Assembly: GCF_025685395.1 (NCBI RefSeq)
Contig: NZ_JAGSYA010000004.1
Location: 558,001 to 622,000 of the forward strand
Reading direction: 5' to 3'
Source of the DNA: Terriglobus tenax
Lineage (GTDB): Bacteria > Acidobacteriota > Terriglobia > Terriglobales > Acidobacteriaceae
DNA: 64,000 nt
Both the position numbers and the translations under genes were made by a program. The notes below the pieces were generated by a model. That model saw only the letters and a list, made by a program, of their open reading frames with translations, was not told the DNA's origin and ran no database searches. Numbering within the stretch: position 1 is the first letter of the stretch; each line of letters opens with the position of its first letter. Below are positions 46,117 to 54,825 of this stretch, piece by piece.

Positions 46117-47940
46117 GTGAACAGGAAGATTCGGGCTTTGGCGGCAGGCATCGTATGGTGTGCCGCCGCCGCCTGCGCGCAGACCAGCGCGCCGAAGATT
46201 GAAAAGATCGACCCACCCAACTGGTGGGCCAACATGCCGAAGGCGATGCTCCTGGTAAAAGGAGAACACCTGGACGGAGCTGCGTTCTCGACCAGCGATG
46301 CACGCCTGCGCGTCGACCATGTCAAGACATCCGCCAACGGGCACTGGGCAGAGCTATGGCTTACTGCTTCACCGCAGAAGCCGGAAGAGATCACCCTCTC
46401 CGTCAGCAACCGTGCGGGCAAAGCAACTGCGCGGTATCCCTTCCTGAAGCGCCGCGAGACAAACGATGGATTTGCGGGATTCTCCTCGAAGGATGTGATG
46501 TACCTGATCATGGCGGATCGTTTCGCGAATGGCGATCCGAAGAACGATGACCCTGGCGGTCGCGACAAGATTCGCGGCTGGCATGGCGGCGATCTGCGCG
46601 GCGTGATGCAGCACCTGGATTATCTGCAGGAGCTTGGCATCACGACCGTGTGGCTGACGCCGGTGTACCAGAATCGTGAAGAGGACAGCTACCACGGCTA
46701 CGGCGCGACCGATCTCTACGCCGTCGATGAACACTATGGCGCCATGGATGACTTGAAAGCGCTGAGTGCGGCACTGCACCAGCGCGGTATGAAACTGGTG
46801 CTGGACACGGTGCCCAACCATGTAGGCCCAAGGCATCCGTGGGTTGACGATGAGCCCGAGCCGGACTGGTTCCACGGAACCAAGGCAAAGCATCGCGTGG
46901 CGCAGGGCGACTTCAAACCGCTGACCGATCCGCATGCTCCATGGCGCGACCGGAAGGATGTAACCGAAGGCTGGTTCGCGGACATCCTGCCGGACATGAA
47001 CCAGCAGAACCTTGCCGCAGCTCAGTACCTGACACAGAATGCCGTGTGGTGGACCGAGACGACAGGCGCCGATGGCCTGCGCATCGATACCTTTCCTTAT
47101 GTGGACCGCGCGTTCTGGACAGGCTTTCATGCGCAGCTGCACACGCTGTATCCCAGGCTCACTACTGTGGGTGAGGTCTTCAATCCCGATGCCACCATCG
47201 TCTCTTCCTTTGCAGGCGGCATCACACGCAATGGCGTGGATACAGGCCTCGACACGCCTTTCGACTTTCCCAGCTACTTTGCGCTGCGGGATGTCTTCCT
47301 CAAGGGCGAGCCGATGACAAAACTGGCAGAGACCTTGCGCTTCGATGCGCTCTATCCGCATCCGGATCGTCTCGTCCCGTTTCTGGGCAATCACGACACG
47401 ACGCGCTTTCTAGGCGAGAAAGGTGCGAGCCTGCAACGCATGAAGCTGGCCTTCGCCATGCTGATGACCATGCGCGGCATGCCGCAGATCTACTCTGGCG
47501 ATGAGATCGCCATGACCGGCGGTGAAGACCCCGATAACCGCAGAGATTTTCCTGGAGGCTTTGCCGGCGACCTGCATAGCGCATTTACTCCCACCGGGAG
47601 GACGCAGGAGCAGGAAGAGATGCATGCGTGGGTCAAACAGCTTGCGGCGCTGCGCCGCGGTCACACCGAACTCCAGGAGGGCGAGGAACAGATTCTGTTC
47701 GCCGGCAAAGATACGCTTGTCTTTGTGCGCGGGCAGCATGGAAGCGCGGGCCGCAGAATCGTCGTTGCCATCAACCGCGCGGCGAGCAATCAGGATCTGC
47801 ATATCCCGGTCGGCGATACAGCGATTGCTCAAGCGGCCTCTGTCGAGTCGCTGATGGGAAACGCCCCCGCCACGTTGACCGGAGGGATGCTTGATCTAAG
47901 TATCCCGGCTGAGTCTGCCGTGGTTCTGCAAGTGCAATAA
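46117..47940 (+). CDS. Glycoside hydrolase family 13 (alpha-amylase/cyclomaltodextrinase-like)
   Basis: A 607-residue exported enzyme starting at GTG 46117 behind GGAGGCG. Signal MNRKIRALAAGIVWCAAAACA, possibly a lipoprotein (Cys20). The N-terminal domain (IEKIDPPNWWANMPKAMLLV, residues about 29-110) is the cyclomaltodextrinase-type N-domain. The barrel has VMYLIMADRFANGD, LVLDTVPNHVGP, nucleophile Asp324 in GLRIDTFPYVD, acid/base Glu353 in TTVGEVFNPD and Asp427 in FLGNHDTTRF. It should cut alpha-1,4-glucans or cyclodextrins outside the cytoplasm. Next to TonB receptor 2, it forms a starch-type utilisation pair without SusD, as is normal in Acidobacteria. Confidence 0.93.
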   Translation: MNRKIRALAAGIVWCAAAACAQTSAPKIEKIDPPNWWANMPKAMLLVKGEHLDGAAFSTSDARLRVDHVKTSANGHWAELWLTASPQKPEEITLSVSNRAGKATARYPFLKRRETNDGFAGFSSKDVMYLIMADRFANGDPKNDDPGGRDKIRGWHGGDLRGVMQHLDYLQELGITTVWLTPVYQNREEDSYHGYGATDLYAVDEHYGAMDDLKALSAALHQRGMKLVLDTVPNHVGPRHPWVDDEPEPDWFHGTKAKHRVAQGDFKPLTDPHAPWRDRKDVTEGWFADILPDMNQQNLAAAQYLTQNAVWWTETTGADGLRIDTFPYVDRAFWTGFHAQLHTLYPRLTTVGEVFNPDATIVSSFAGGITRNGVDTGLDTPFDFPSYFALRDVFLKGEPMTKLAETLRFDALYPHPDRLVPFLGNHDTTRFLGEKGASLQRMKLAFAMLMTMRGMPQIYSGDEIAMTGGEDPDNRRDFPGGFAGDLHSAFTPTGRTQEQEEMHAWVKQLAALRRGHTELQEGEEQILFAGKDTLVFVRGQHGSAGRRIVVAINRAASNQDLHIPVGDTAIAQAASVESLMGNAPATLTGGMLDLSIPAESAVVLQVQ

Positions 47941-47961
47941 GCTGCTTCGCTCCACTTCCTT

Positions 47962-48002
47962 CTTTCTTCACGGGAGAGCACCTGCCTCTCCCGTGAAGAA
48001 AG
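47962..48002. terminator. Bidirectional terminator between GH13 and TonB receptor 3
   Basis: A 17-bp perfect inverted repeat, CTTTCTTCACGGGAGAG (47962-47978) and its complement (47986-48002), with a 7-nt loop. It sits between convergent stops at 47940 and 48010. Flanking T-rich (left) and A-rich (right) sequence suits termination in both directions. Confidence 0.85.
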
Positions 48003-48009
48003 GAAGTTC

Positions 48010-51000
48010 CTAGAAGAGGATTCGGGCGCCCAGCTGCATCTGCCGCGGAGGGAACGCGGATGAGATGGTGCCGAAGTTGCTGTTGCTTGCATTCAGGTTC
48101 AGGCCGTTGAAGTTCGTCCGGTTCAGGACATTGAACATATCCACCTGAGCCTTGATACGCACGCGCTCCGTAATGGGGAAGTACTTCGAGAGCGTGGCAT
48201 CCATTTGTGCAAGTCCTGGTCCCACGACACCGCCCACCGGAGCATTTCCATAGTGATTGGCCTGCGTCTTCGCCGTCTGAATGTAGGCCTTGGAGGAGGC
48301 ATTGCAGGTTCCTCCCGTGCCGTTGTTCAGATAGCCGCAGATGCCGGCATGATTGTTGTAAACCTGGACTCCCGGTACATAATCGGCGCGAACCGTACCG
48401 AGCTGAATGGTTGAGGTCTGCTGCACCGTGTAATACGCTCCGCTTTGCAGGCGCGCTACACCGCTGAGCTGCCATCCGCCTGCCGCTTCCTGCACCAGGA
48501 AGGAGTGCCCTTTCAGTTCAGGAGCCTGCAGGACGAAGCTGGCGACAAAGGCATGACGCCGGTCGTTCGACAGAGGGCCGTAGTTATAGGCCTGGTTCTG
48601 CCAGTTTTCCAGCGTGATGTTGTTTCCGGCTGAGTCGCCAAGCGCCTTCGAATACGTATAGGAGAGAGTTGTTGTCACAATTCCCTTCCGCTTGGAGGCA
48701 AACAACTGCAGCGCGTTGTAGTTGTAGTTGGAGTCGAAGCGGTTCGAGTTGATCGCATTGAATCCCTTATAGGGATTGAGTGATGCGATCGACTGCGGCG
48801 TTGGCCCGGAGGTTGGGTTCTGGTTGGCGAAAGTGCTGGCAACGTCCGGAATGTTGACGTTTGGCTGGCGAAGCTGATGCCGCGAAACACTGCCTACATA
48901 GTTCGCTTCCACCAGGATCTGCCACGGCAACTGCCGCTGCACTCCAAGACTGTACTGCCATGTGTAGGGATTCTTGTTGCGCGGATCTACCGCGCTGATG
49001 GACGCCTGCAGTCCGGTATTGCTTGCCGAGAGCGAACCCAGCGTTGCAAGGTTGCCGTTGGCGAACTGCGTGTTCTGCAGGAAGGGTGGCAGATTGAGCT
49101 GGCTGAAGACCAGGTTGCCCTGCGCACGGTAAAAGAAGAGACCAACACCGCCGCGAATCGACGTCTTGTCATCGGCGGCATAGGCGAATCCAAAGCGTGG
49201 ACCGACCGCTCCCTTCATGCTGTAGAAGCCGCGCGGCGCACCCGCAGGAATCTGCGAGAACAGGGCGGTATTCACATTGGGCACGCGCTTCTGCTGGTCT
49301 GCGGGCACTCCGCTGCCAACACGGACCAGGCCGTTGTAAGGATTGCCCACACCGGGGTTGGTGATTGTGCCACTGGAGGAAACGGTGACTGCATTGGCGG
49401 GGTTATAGACCGACGCATCAAAGTTGGTCATGTTATTGCCCTGCGCGTAGAAGGGCTGCAGCCATTGGAAGCGCACGCCATACTCCAGGCTCAGCCGACG
49501 GGTGACCTTCCACTGGTCCTGCGCAAACCACTCGATCTGGTTGAAGCGGAAATGACCGACCGGGTCAGCACTGGCTTCCGAGTAGTTTTGAAAGTTTCCA
49601 AGGAATGCATCGGCCATGGAATAGCAGGTCGTGTTGGCGTTGGTCTGCCGGCAGTTTGAGGAAGCTGCTGTCGCCGTGCCGTTCTGGTTGAAGCCAACCG
49701 TGCCCGTATAGTTGGAACGGCCATTCTGATCGACGCGATCACGAATATACGCCACACCAAACTTCATGTTGTGATTGCTCTTGATGTAGGTGATGCTATC
49801 CGCCACCTGAATGTCCGTGGATGGCGACAGAAGAGCAAAGTTCGGTCCCTGGAATCCGGCAAAGTTCGAGATATTGATGATGGGAATGCCGTTCGGATAC
49901 GGTCCGACATTCGTATAGAGCTTCTGATACTGGAAGCCGTAGGTTTCCCTCTTCCAGAGATTGCCATACGGGGGGATACGCTGGGCTGCCCAGCTTGTGT
50001 TGACCTGTGCCTGGTTGATCAGGTTCGGACGGATCGTCCAGGTCTCGCTCAACAGATAGCTCTGTCCAGGACGGTTGCGGGTGGTCGGTGTTGTATTCAG
50101 AATGCCGCTGTTAGAGAACGTGCCGAAAGGATCGATCAGCGTGTTCTGGTCATGAATCCAGCGCCCAAACAGCGAGTGGCTCTGGTTGATGACGAAGTCG
50201 AAACGGACCAGGTCCTGGTGGAAGTTCAGCGGGTTCGAAGGCGCCAGCGTCAGGTTGTTGGCAACGAACGCATCCCGATAGCTCAGTCCACCGGCAATGA
50301 TCGCCTTGTAAATTCCGGCAATCGACTTGCCATCGGGTGTCATCAGGCTGGCCACGTTGTTATACGGAACCGGATTCGCCGTTCCCGGGTAATACAGCTG
50401 CCCATACGAATTGGTGGGCGCCGAGCAGACACCGGCTCCATTGAAGGACCCGCCCGCGGAGGAGCAGAGCGCGGAGAAATCACCATTCAGCATGGCCGTG
50501 CTGGGTACCGTGAAGTTACTTGCAACGGCTTGCTGGCGAAGTCTCTTCCACTCCTCGCCGACAAAGAAAAAGAGCTTGTTGCGAATAATGGGGCCGCCAA
50601 TGAAGAAGCCAAAGTCGTTGTAGATGAGCTGGGTCTTCTTGCGTGCGATGTAGTTGGTGGCATCCAGGTAGTTGTTCCGCAGGAACTCGAACGCTCCTCC
50701 GTGGAAGGCATTCGTTCCGCTCTTCGTAACGATGTTGAAGGTTGGCCCCTGGGTACGTCCATACTCGGCCGAGGAGTTCGAAGTGTTGATCTTCACTTCG
50801 CCGATAAAATCGGCACCGACGTTGTTCATCAGCGATCCGTTGGAGCCGGCCACCTGGTTATAGGCGCCGTCAACGGTCAGGTTGTTGGAATCGGAACGAT
50901 TGCCGTTGATGGTCTGGTTGTTGGAGGCCAGCGAGGTTGTGACAGAGAAGATGTCAGGATTGGTGACCACCGCTCCGGGGATAAGCGTGAGTAGCTGCGT

Positions 51001-51471
51001 GTAGTTGCGGCCGTTCAGAGCGAGGTTCTCCACCTGCTTGGAGTCGATGACGCGCGCCAGTTCTCCGGAGGTTGTGTTCAGCGCTTCAACCGCGCCTCCC
51101 TGCACCTCAATCACTTCCGTTGTCCCGCCAAGCGAAAGGCTGAAGTTCGACGTCAGCTTCGCGTCCGCCACAATGGTGACACCGCTTTGCTGGCTCGTCT
51201 TGAACCCCTCGTGCGAAATGGCCAGGGTGTAGGTTCCGATCGGAAGGTTGGTCAGAATGTAGCCACCCGCCGCATCGCTTTGCACCGTGCGGACCGCACC
51301 GGTGTTCTGTTCCGTAACTTTGATGGTTGCGCCGGGAAGGTCAGCTCCCGTTACGTCTGTGATGGTTCCCGTAATTTGCCCGAAGCTGCTCTGCGCCATC
51401 GCGGTTTCGCAGTGCACAAGGCATAGCGGCAGCAGGAAACCTGCAACCAGGTTGAGAAAAATCTTTCGCAT
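48010..51471 (-). CDS. TonB-dependent receptor 3 with carboxypeptidase-regulatory domain
   Basis: A 1153-residue outer-membrane importer with signal MRKIFLNLVAGFLLPLCLVH... and cleavage near AMAQ. ATG 51471 follows GGAGGTGGC. Regulatory Ig fold (QITGTITDVTGADLPGATIK), plug (NLALNGRNYTQLLTLIPGAV, NGNRSDSNNLTVDGAYN, SSAEYGRTQGPTFNIVTKSG), then the barrel ending in LGARILF. It lies downstream of the LacI and GH2 genes on the same strand. A 190-nt gap with two dyads separates it from GH2, so it may have its own promoter but share control. Import of a beta-linked glycan handled by the GH2 enzyme is a reasonable inference. Confidence 0.92.
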   Translation of the reverse strand: MRKIFLNLVAGFLLPLCLVHCETAMAQSSFGQITGTITDVTGADLPGATIKVTEQNTGAVRTVQSDAAGGYILTNLPIGTYTLAISHEGFKTSQQSGVTIVADAKLTSNFSLSLGGTTEVIEVQGGAVEALNTTSGELARVIDSKQVENLALNGRNYTQLLTLIPGAVVTNPDIFSVTTSLASNNQTINGNRSDSNNLTVDGAYNQVAGSNGSLMNNVGADFIGEVKINTSNSSAEYGRTQGPTFNIVTKSGTNAFHGGAFEFLRNNYLDATNYIARKKTQLIYNDFGFFIGGPIIRNKLFFFVGEEWKRLRQQAVASNFTVPSTAMLNGDFSALCSSAGGSFNGAGVCSAPTNSYGQLYYPGTANPVPYNNVASLMTPDGKSIAGIYKAIIAGGLSYRDAFVANNLTLAPSNPLNFHQDLVRFDFVINQSHSLFGRWIHDQNTLIDPFGTFSNSGILNTTPTTRNRPGQSYLLSETWTIRPNLINQAQVNTSWAAQRIPPYGNLWKRETYGFQYQKLYTNVGPYPNGIPIINISNFAGFQGPNFALLSPSTDIQVADSITYIKSNHNMKFGVAYIRDRVDQNGRSNYTGTVGFNQNGTATAASSNCRQTNANTTCYSMADAFLGNFQNYSEASADPVGHFRFNQIEWFAQDQWKVTRRLSLEYGVRFQWLQPFYAQGNNMTNFDASVYNPANAVTVSSSGTITNPGVGNPYNGLVRVGSGVPADQQKRVPNVNTALFSQIPAGAPRGFYSMKGAVGPRFGFAYAADDKTSIRGGVGLFFYRAQGNLVFSQLNLPPFLQNTQFANGNLATLGSLSASNTGLQASISAVDPRNKNPYTWQYSLGVQRQLPWQILVEANYVGSVSRHQLRQPNVNIPDVASTFANQNPTSGPTPQSIASLNPYKGFNAINSNRFDSNYNYNALQLFASKRKGIVTTTLSYTYSKALGDSAGNNITLENWQNQAYNYGPLSNDRRHAFVASFVLQAPELKGHSFLVQEAAGGWQLSGVARLQSGAYYTVQQTSTIQLGTVRADYVPGVQVYNNHAGICGYLNNGTGGTCNASSKAYIQTAKTQANHYGNAPVGGVVGPGLAQMDATLSKYFPITERVRIKAQVDMFNVLNRTNFNGLNLNASNSNFGTISSAFPPRQMQLGARILF

Positions 51472-51517
51472 CAGCCACCTCCAAAAAGAGCCGGCCTTGT
51501 CCCACGGGCCAGCCGAA

Positions 51518-51619
51518 CGACCTCAGTCAATTAGGGAACTTCGACTCGAGTCTTCTGAGGTCGCCGGAGATTTTGTTGCATCTTTGAAGGAATTGTCAAA
51601 CGCTAAATTACACAGCGTT
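51518..51619. promoter_or_regulatory. Two dyads in the leader region of TonB receptor 3
   Basis: CGACCTCAG (51518-51526) pairs with CTGAGGTCG (51555-51563). AACGCT (51599-51604) pairs with AGCGTT (51614-51619). On the minus strand the second reads AACGCTGTGTAATTTAGCGT and shares ACGCTGTG with the sequence just after the TonB receptor 4 promoter (54761-54768). A common LacI-type operator half-site is possible. Confidence 0.35.
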
Positions 51620-51661
51620 CAGGAAACGGAAAGATTGTTTGCGCGATACCCTTCCGGCCAG

Positions 51662-53527
51662 CTACTCGGGTTTTACCGGGGGATCCTCCGTGTAAGCATG
51701 CTTCACCAGCGGGACGCTCTGCTTTGGCTCCATCTTTTCCGAGAAAAGCCCCTTCCGGTTGTAACCATCCTGCAGGCGGGGGATATTGCGCGTCGACGAG
51801 CGGAAGTCCATCAGCACCCACGGCGTAACGCCGCGCATCTGCGGAATCTTACGGATCATGTCGAACTGGTGACGCAGCACGTTCACCTGCTGCTCTTCCG
51901 TCCACCGGTCATGGATGCCGCCATGATTTCCGAACTTTGCCTCCGCGCCAAACTCCGACATGATGAACGGCTTCTGCGGAAGGACCCATGTCTTGCGGTC
52001 TGCCTCCTCTGCCGTTCCTTCATACCACCCGATGTACTGGTTCTGCCCCACAACATCCAGGGCGGGCATCAGGGGGTCTTCCTGCACGACACGATCTTCA
52101 CTCACCTTCGGTCCGATCAGGGCAGAAGTAATTAGCCGCGTGGGATCCTCGTGCCGCGCTTCATTGGCAAGGTTGGTCAAAAAGTGCGTGCGGTCGGCAT
52201 TGTTCGGCGTCTCATTGGAGACAGACCAGAAGATGATGGCGGCCTTGTTCCGGTCGCGGCGAATCATCTCATGCAGCATGACGACGGCCTTGTCATAGAC
52301 CTCCGGCTTGCTGAATGAGATTCGTTGCCACAGTGGAATCTCTGACCAGACCAGGATGCCCTCATGGTCCGCCATACGCAGCATCCGCTCATCATGCGGG
52401 TAGTGGGCAAGCCGTACAAAGTTTGCATGGATTTGATGCAGCATGCCGAAGATGTTTTTGACATCTTCCTCCGTGTTCGCGCGCCCTCCGCGCACCGGCG
52501 CTTCCGCGTGCATATTCGCGCCAAGCAAAGCGATCGATTTCCCATTCAGCAAAATGCGCGTACCGTCTACGCGAATATCACGGAAGCCAATTGCATCCGT
52601 AATGGCATCGTTGCCTGAGCGGAACTCAACATTGTAGAGCTTGGGAGATTGCGGGCTCCAGAGCTGAAGACCGGCGGCTCGCACCTCGAACGAGGCTTTG
52701 CCGTCGGCGTCTGTCACTGCCTCGGCTGATACCCGAGCTTCGGGAATACGGATCGTCACCTGCTTTCCGGCACCTGCGCCTTCCATGTGAACATAACCGG
52801 CCAGAACAGGGGTATCGGCTGCGGAGAAGCTCGATGCATGCTTCAGGTGAACGTCATAATCGTCGATGAAGGACGACGGCACCGTGACCAGCGAAACATC
52901 ACGCGTAATGCCGCCATAGTTGAACCAGTCGTAGCTGACGCTCGGGATGTCGTCCTGATGCCGCGTTGAGTCCACGGCCACAACAACAAAGTTGTTCCCC
53001 GGTGCCAGCAAAGCGGTCGCGTCGCAATCAAATGGGGTAAAGCCGCCTTCGTGGTTGCACAGACGCTTGCCGTTGATCCAGACCACGGAACGGTAGTTTG
53101 CTGCTCCGACATGGAAAAAAGTGCGCGTACCGGGCGCGGGCTGAAAGGAAAAATCTCGTTGGAACCACACCACGCCCTCAAAACGAAACAGGGTCGGGTC
53201 CTGTGTGTTCCAGTCACCCGGAATGTTCATCACGGGCGCCGTGCTGAAGTCATACTCCGAGTTATGGGGCCCTGAGCTGATGTTTGGATGCGTATTCAAC
53301 GCATAGCCATTGTCACGAATCCTGCCCTCTCCGTCGTAGAGTTCCCGCGATGGCGGCTGCTCCACCAGGTAGTGCCATGGGCCGTTCAGGGAAACAGCCT
53401 TGCGATGGTCCACGCCAACAATCAGCGTGCGCAGCGGCGTCTGCGCCGCAAGAGCGCTGCTCATGAGAAGGCTGGCCACAACGGCCAATGCTGCGAAACA
53501 GAAGCTCTTGCGGGACCAGCCGTTCAT
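51662..53527 (-). CDS. Glycoside hydrolase family 2 (beta-glucuronidase/beta-galactosidase type)
   Basis: A 621-residue exported enzyme. Start at ATG 53527, with AAGGGGAAA 5 nt upstream and a signal peptide (MNGWSRKSFCFAALAVVASL...ALAAQ). GH2 layout: sugar-binding jelly roll (LNGPWHYLVEQPP, VVWFQRDFSF, NYRSVVWINGKRLCNHEGGF), immunoglobulin-like domain (about 225-320), and a barrel with NMHAEAPVRGGR, RLAHYPHDERML, acid/base Glu439 in SVSNET and nucleophile Glu525 in FIMSEFGAE. The size and the short jelly-roll arrangement resemble beta-glucuronidases, but the exact sugar cannot be fixed by eye. It is preceded by a LacI regulator 82 nt upstream on the same strand. Confidence 0.9.
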   Translation of the reverse strand: MNGWSRKSFCFAALAVVASLLMSSALAAQTPLRTLIVGVDHRKAVSLNGPWHYLVEQPPSRELYDGEGRIRDNGYALNTHPNISSGPHNSEYDFSTAPVMNIPGDWNTQDPTLFRFEGVVWFQRDFSFQPAPGTRTFFHVGAANYRSVVWINGKRLCNHEGGFTPFDCDATALLAPGNNFVVVAVDSTRHQDDIPSVSYDWFNYGGITRDVSLVTVPSSFIDDYDVHLKHASSFSAADTPVLAGYVHMEGAGAGKQVTIRIPEARVSAEAVTDADGKASFEVRAAGLQLWSPQSPKLYNVEFRSGNDAITDAIGFRDIRVDGTRILLNGKSIALLGANMHAEAPVRGGRANTEEDVKNIFGMLHQIHANFVRLAHYPHDERMLRMADHEGILVWSEIPLWQRISFSKPEVYDKAVVMLHEMIRRDRNKAAIIFWSVSNETPNNADRTHFLTNLANEARHEDPTRLITSALIGPKVSEDRVVQEDPLMPALDVVGQNQYIGWYEGTAEEADRKTWVLPQKPFIMSEFGAEAKFGNHGGIHDRWTEEQQVNVLRHQFDMIRKIPQMRGVTPWVLMDFRSSTRNIPRLQDGYNRKGLFSEKMEPKQSVPLVKHAYTEDPPVKPE

Positions 53528-53609
53528 TCGTTTCCCCTTGATGTTGAATTCGCATTTGAAGCGGTAAAGACTGACGGATGCGAAGTGTACCGGGTGCCGG
53601 TGCGCTCGA

Positions 53610-54671
53610 TCAAGCCTTCCGCCCGGCTTTGCAGCCGCACGACTCCCGGATAGTGAGCGATACGGGCAGAATGGTACGAACGCTCGGCGAGGTGAACTCG
53701 CGGTTGATGCGTCGCAGCAGCTGCCGCGTTGCAACATTTCCCAGTTCCGCGGCCGGTTGCCGTACGGCTGTAACCGCGGGAGTGATCAGGGTGAAGAAAT
53801 CGACATCGTCAAACCCCACCAGGCCAATGTCTGTTCCCATTTTCAAGCGAAGATCGCGCAGGGCTTCAATCACCCAGATGGTGGAGGCGTTGTTGGCCGT
53901 GAACAGAGCATCGGGACGGCGGTCTCCACTCAATAAATCTTTCAAGGCTTTATAAGCGCTCTCTCTCGATTTCAATTCCAGCACGCGGGAGTATGGGAGC
54001 CGCGACCTTCGAAGGCAGTCCTTGTAGCCTGCGACGCGATCCTTCATGGTGAGCAGATGGCCGTTTGCCTGAACACAGGCAATGCGCTTGTACCCATGTT
54101 CCACGAGGTGACTTGTTGCCATGGCAGCGCCTGTGCGGTTCTCCACACCCACAGAATCTGTTGTTGCCACTTCAATGGGCCGGTCAATGGTGACAACCGG
54201 AGTGCTGCTGCCTGCAAGCTCTTTAAGATACGGAGCGCGGCTCTGGGCGGGGACGAGTAGAATGCCATCCACAGGATGGTGCGCCATGGCCTCCACCTGT
54301 GCGGTTTCAATCGCAAGGTCGTCTTCCGATGCTGCAAGCCATACCAGGTATCCGTGTTCGCGCGCTGTCTCCTGCACGGCATGGCTTACGACGGAAAAAA
54401 ATGTGTCGGAGATATCCGGAACAATCAGACCGATGGAACGCGACAACTGCCCGGTCAGTACCCGTGCCGCGTGGTTCGGTTTGTACTCCAGCTTACGGAT
54501 CGCATCGCGAATCTTCTTCGCCGTCTCGGGTGTTACATAAGGATGACCGTTGATCATCCGCGAAACGGTCATGGGAGATACGCCGGCAGCCTTGGCTACA
54601 TCCTGCAACGTGGACCGCTTTTTCTTCGAATCTTGATGCAAGCAGTGCCTCGTATCTGAGAGAGCTATCAT
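53610..54671 (-). CDS. LacI-family transcriptional regulator
   Basis: A 353-residue repressor with the helix-turn-helix TLQDVAKAAGVSPMTVSRMI (residues 21-40), a hinge region (YKPNHAARVLTGQ) and a periplasmic-binding-protein-like sensor (IGLIVPDISDTFFSVVSHAV, GILLVPAQSRAPYL, TIDRPIEVATTDSVGVEN, PDALFTANNASTIWVIEAL, IGLVGFDDVDFFTLITPAVT). Start taken at ATG 54671; a longer frame to 54824 runs into the promoter region of the divergent receptor gene and has no helix-turn-helix content. It is divergent from TonB receptor 4 and upstream of GH2 and TonB receptor 3, so it probably controls this glycan-uptake locus. Confidence 0.9.
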   Translation of the reverse strand: MIALSDTRHCLHQDSKKKRSTLQDVAKAAGVSPMTVSRMINGHPYVTPETAKKIRDAIRKLEYKPNHAARVLTGQLSRSIGLIVPDISDTFFSVVSHAVQETAREHGYLVWLAASEDDLAIETAQVEAMAHHPVDGILLVPAQSRAPYLKELAGSSTPVVTIDRPIEVATTDSVGVENRTGAAMATSHLVEHGYKRIACVQANGHLLTMKDRVAGYKDCLRRSRLPYSRVLELKSRESAYKALKDLLSGDRRPDALFTANNASTIWVIEALRDLRLKMGTDIGLVGFDDVDFFTLITPAVTAVRQPAAELGNVATRQLLRRINREFTSPSVRTILPVSLTIRESCGCKAGRKA

Positions 54672-54725
54672 ACCGTTCGCGGGTGATGGACGGCGACAAT
54701 CCACAATAAAATTACCGAACCTATC

Positions 54726-54780
54726 TTGACAACTCTTCTCCCGAACGCATACATAGATGGACGCTGTGATAGCGCAATCA
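54726..54780 (+). promoter_or_regulatory. Promoter of TonB receptor 4 with possible LacI operator
   Basis: TTGACA at 54726-54731 and TACATA at 54750-54755 are separated by 18 nt, a good sigma-70-type promoter. Immediately downstream, CGCT-GTGAT-AGCG (54762-54774) is a small dyad at the expected transcription start, well placed for repression by the adjacent LacI protein. Confidence 0.55.
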
Positions 54781-54825
54781 TATTCATCGCCCAAGAATGA
54801 TGCTGTTTCATATTTAGGAGGCAAG

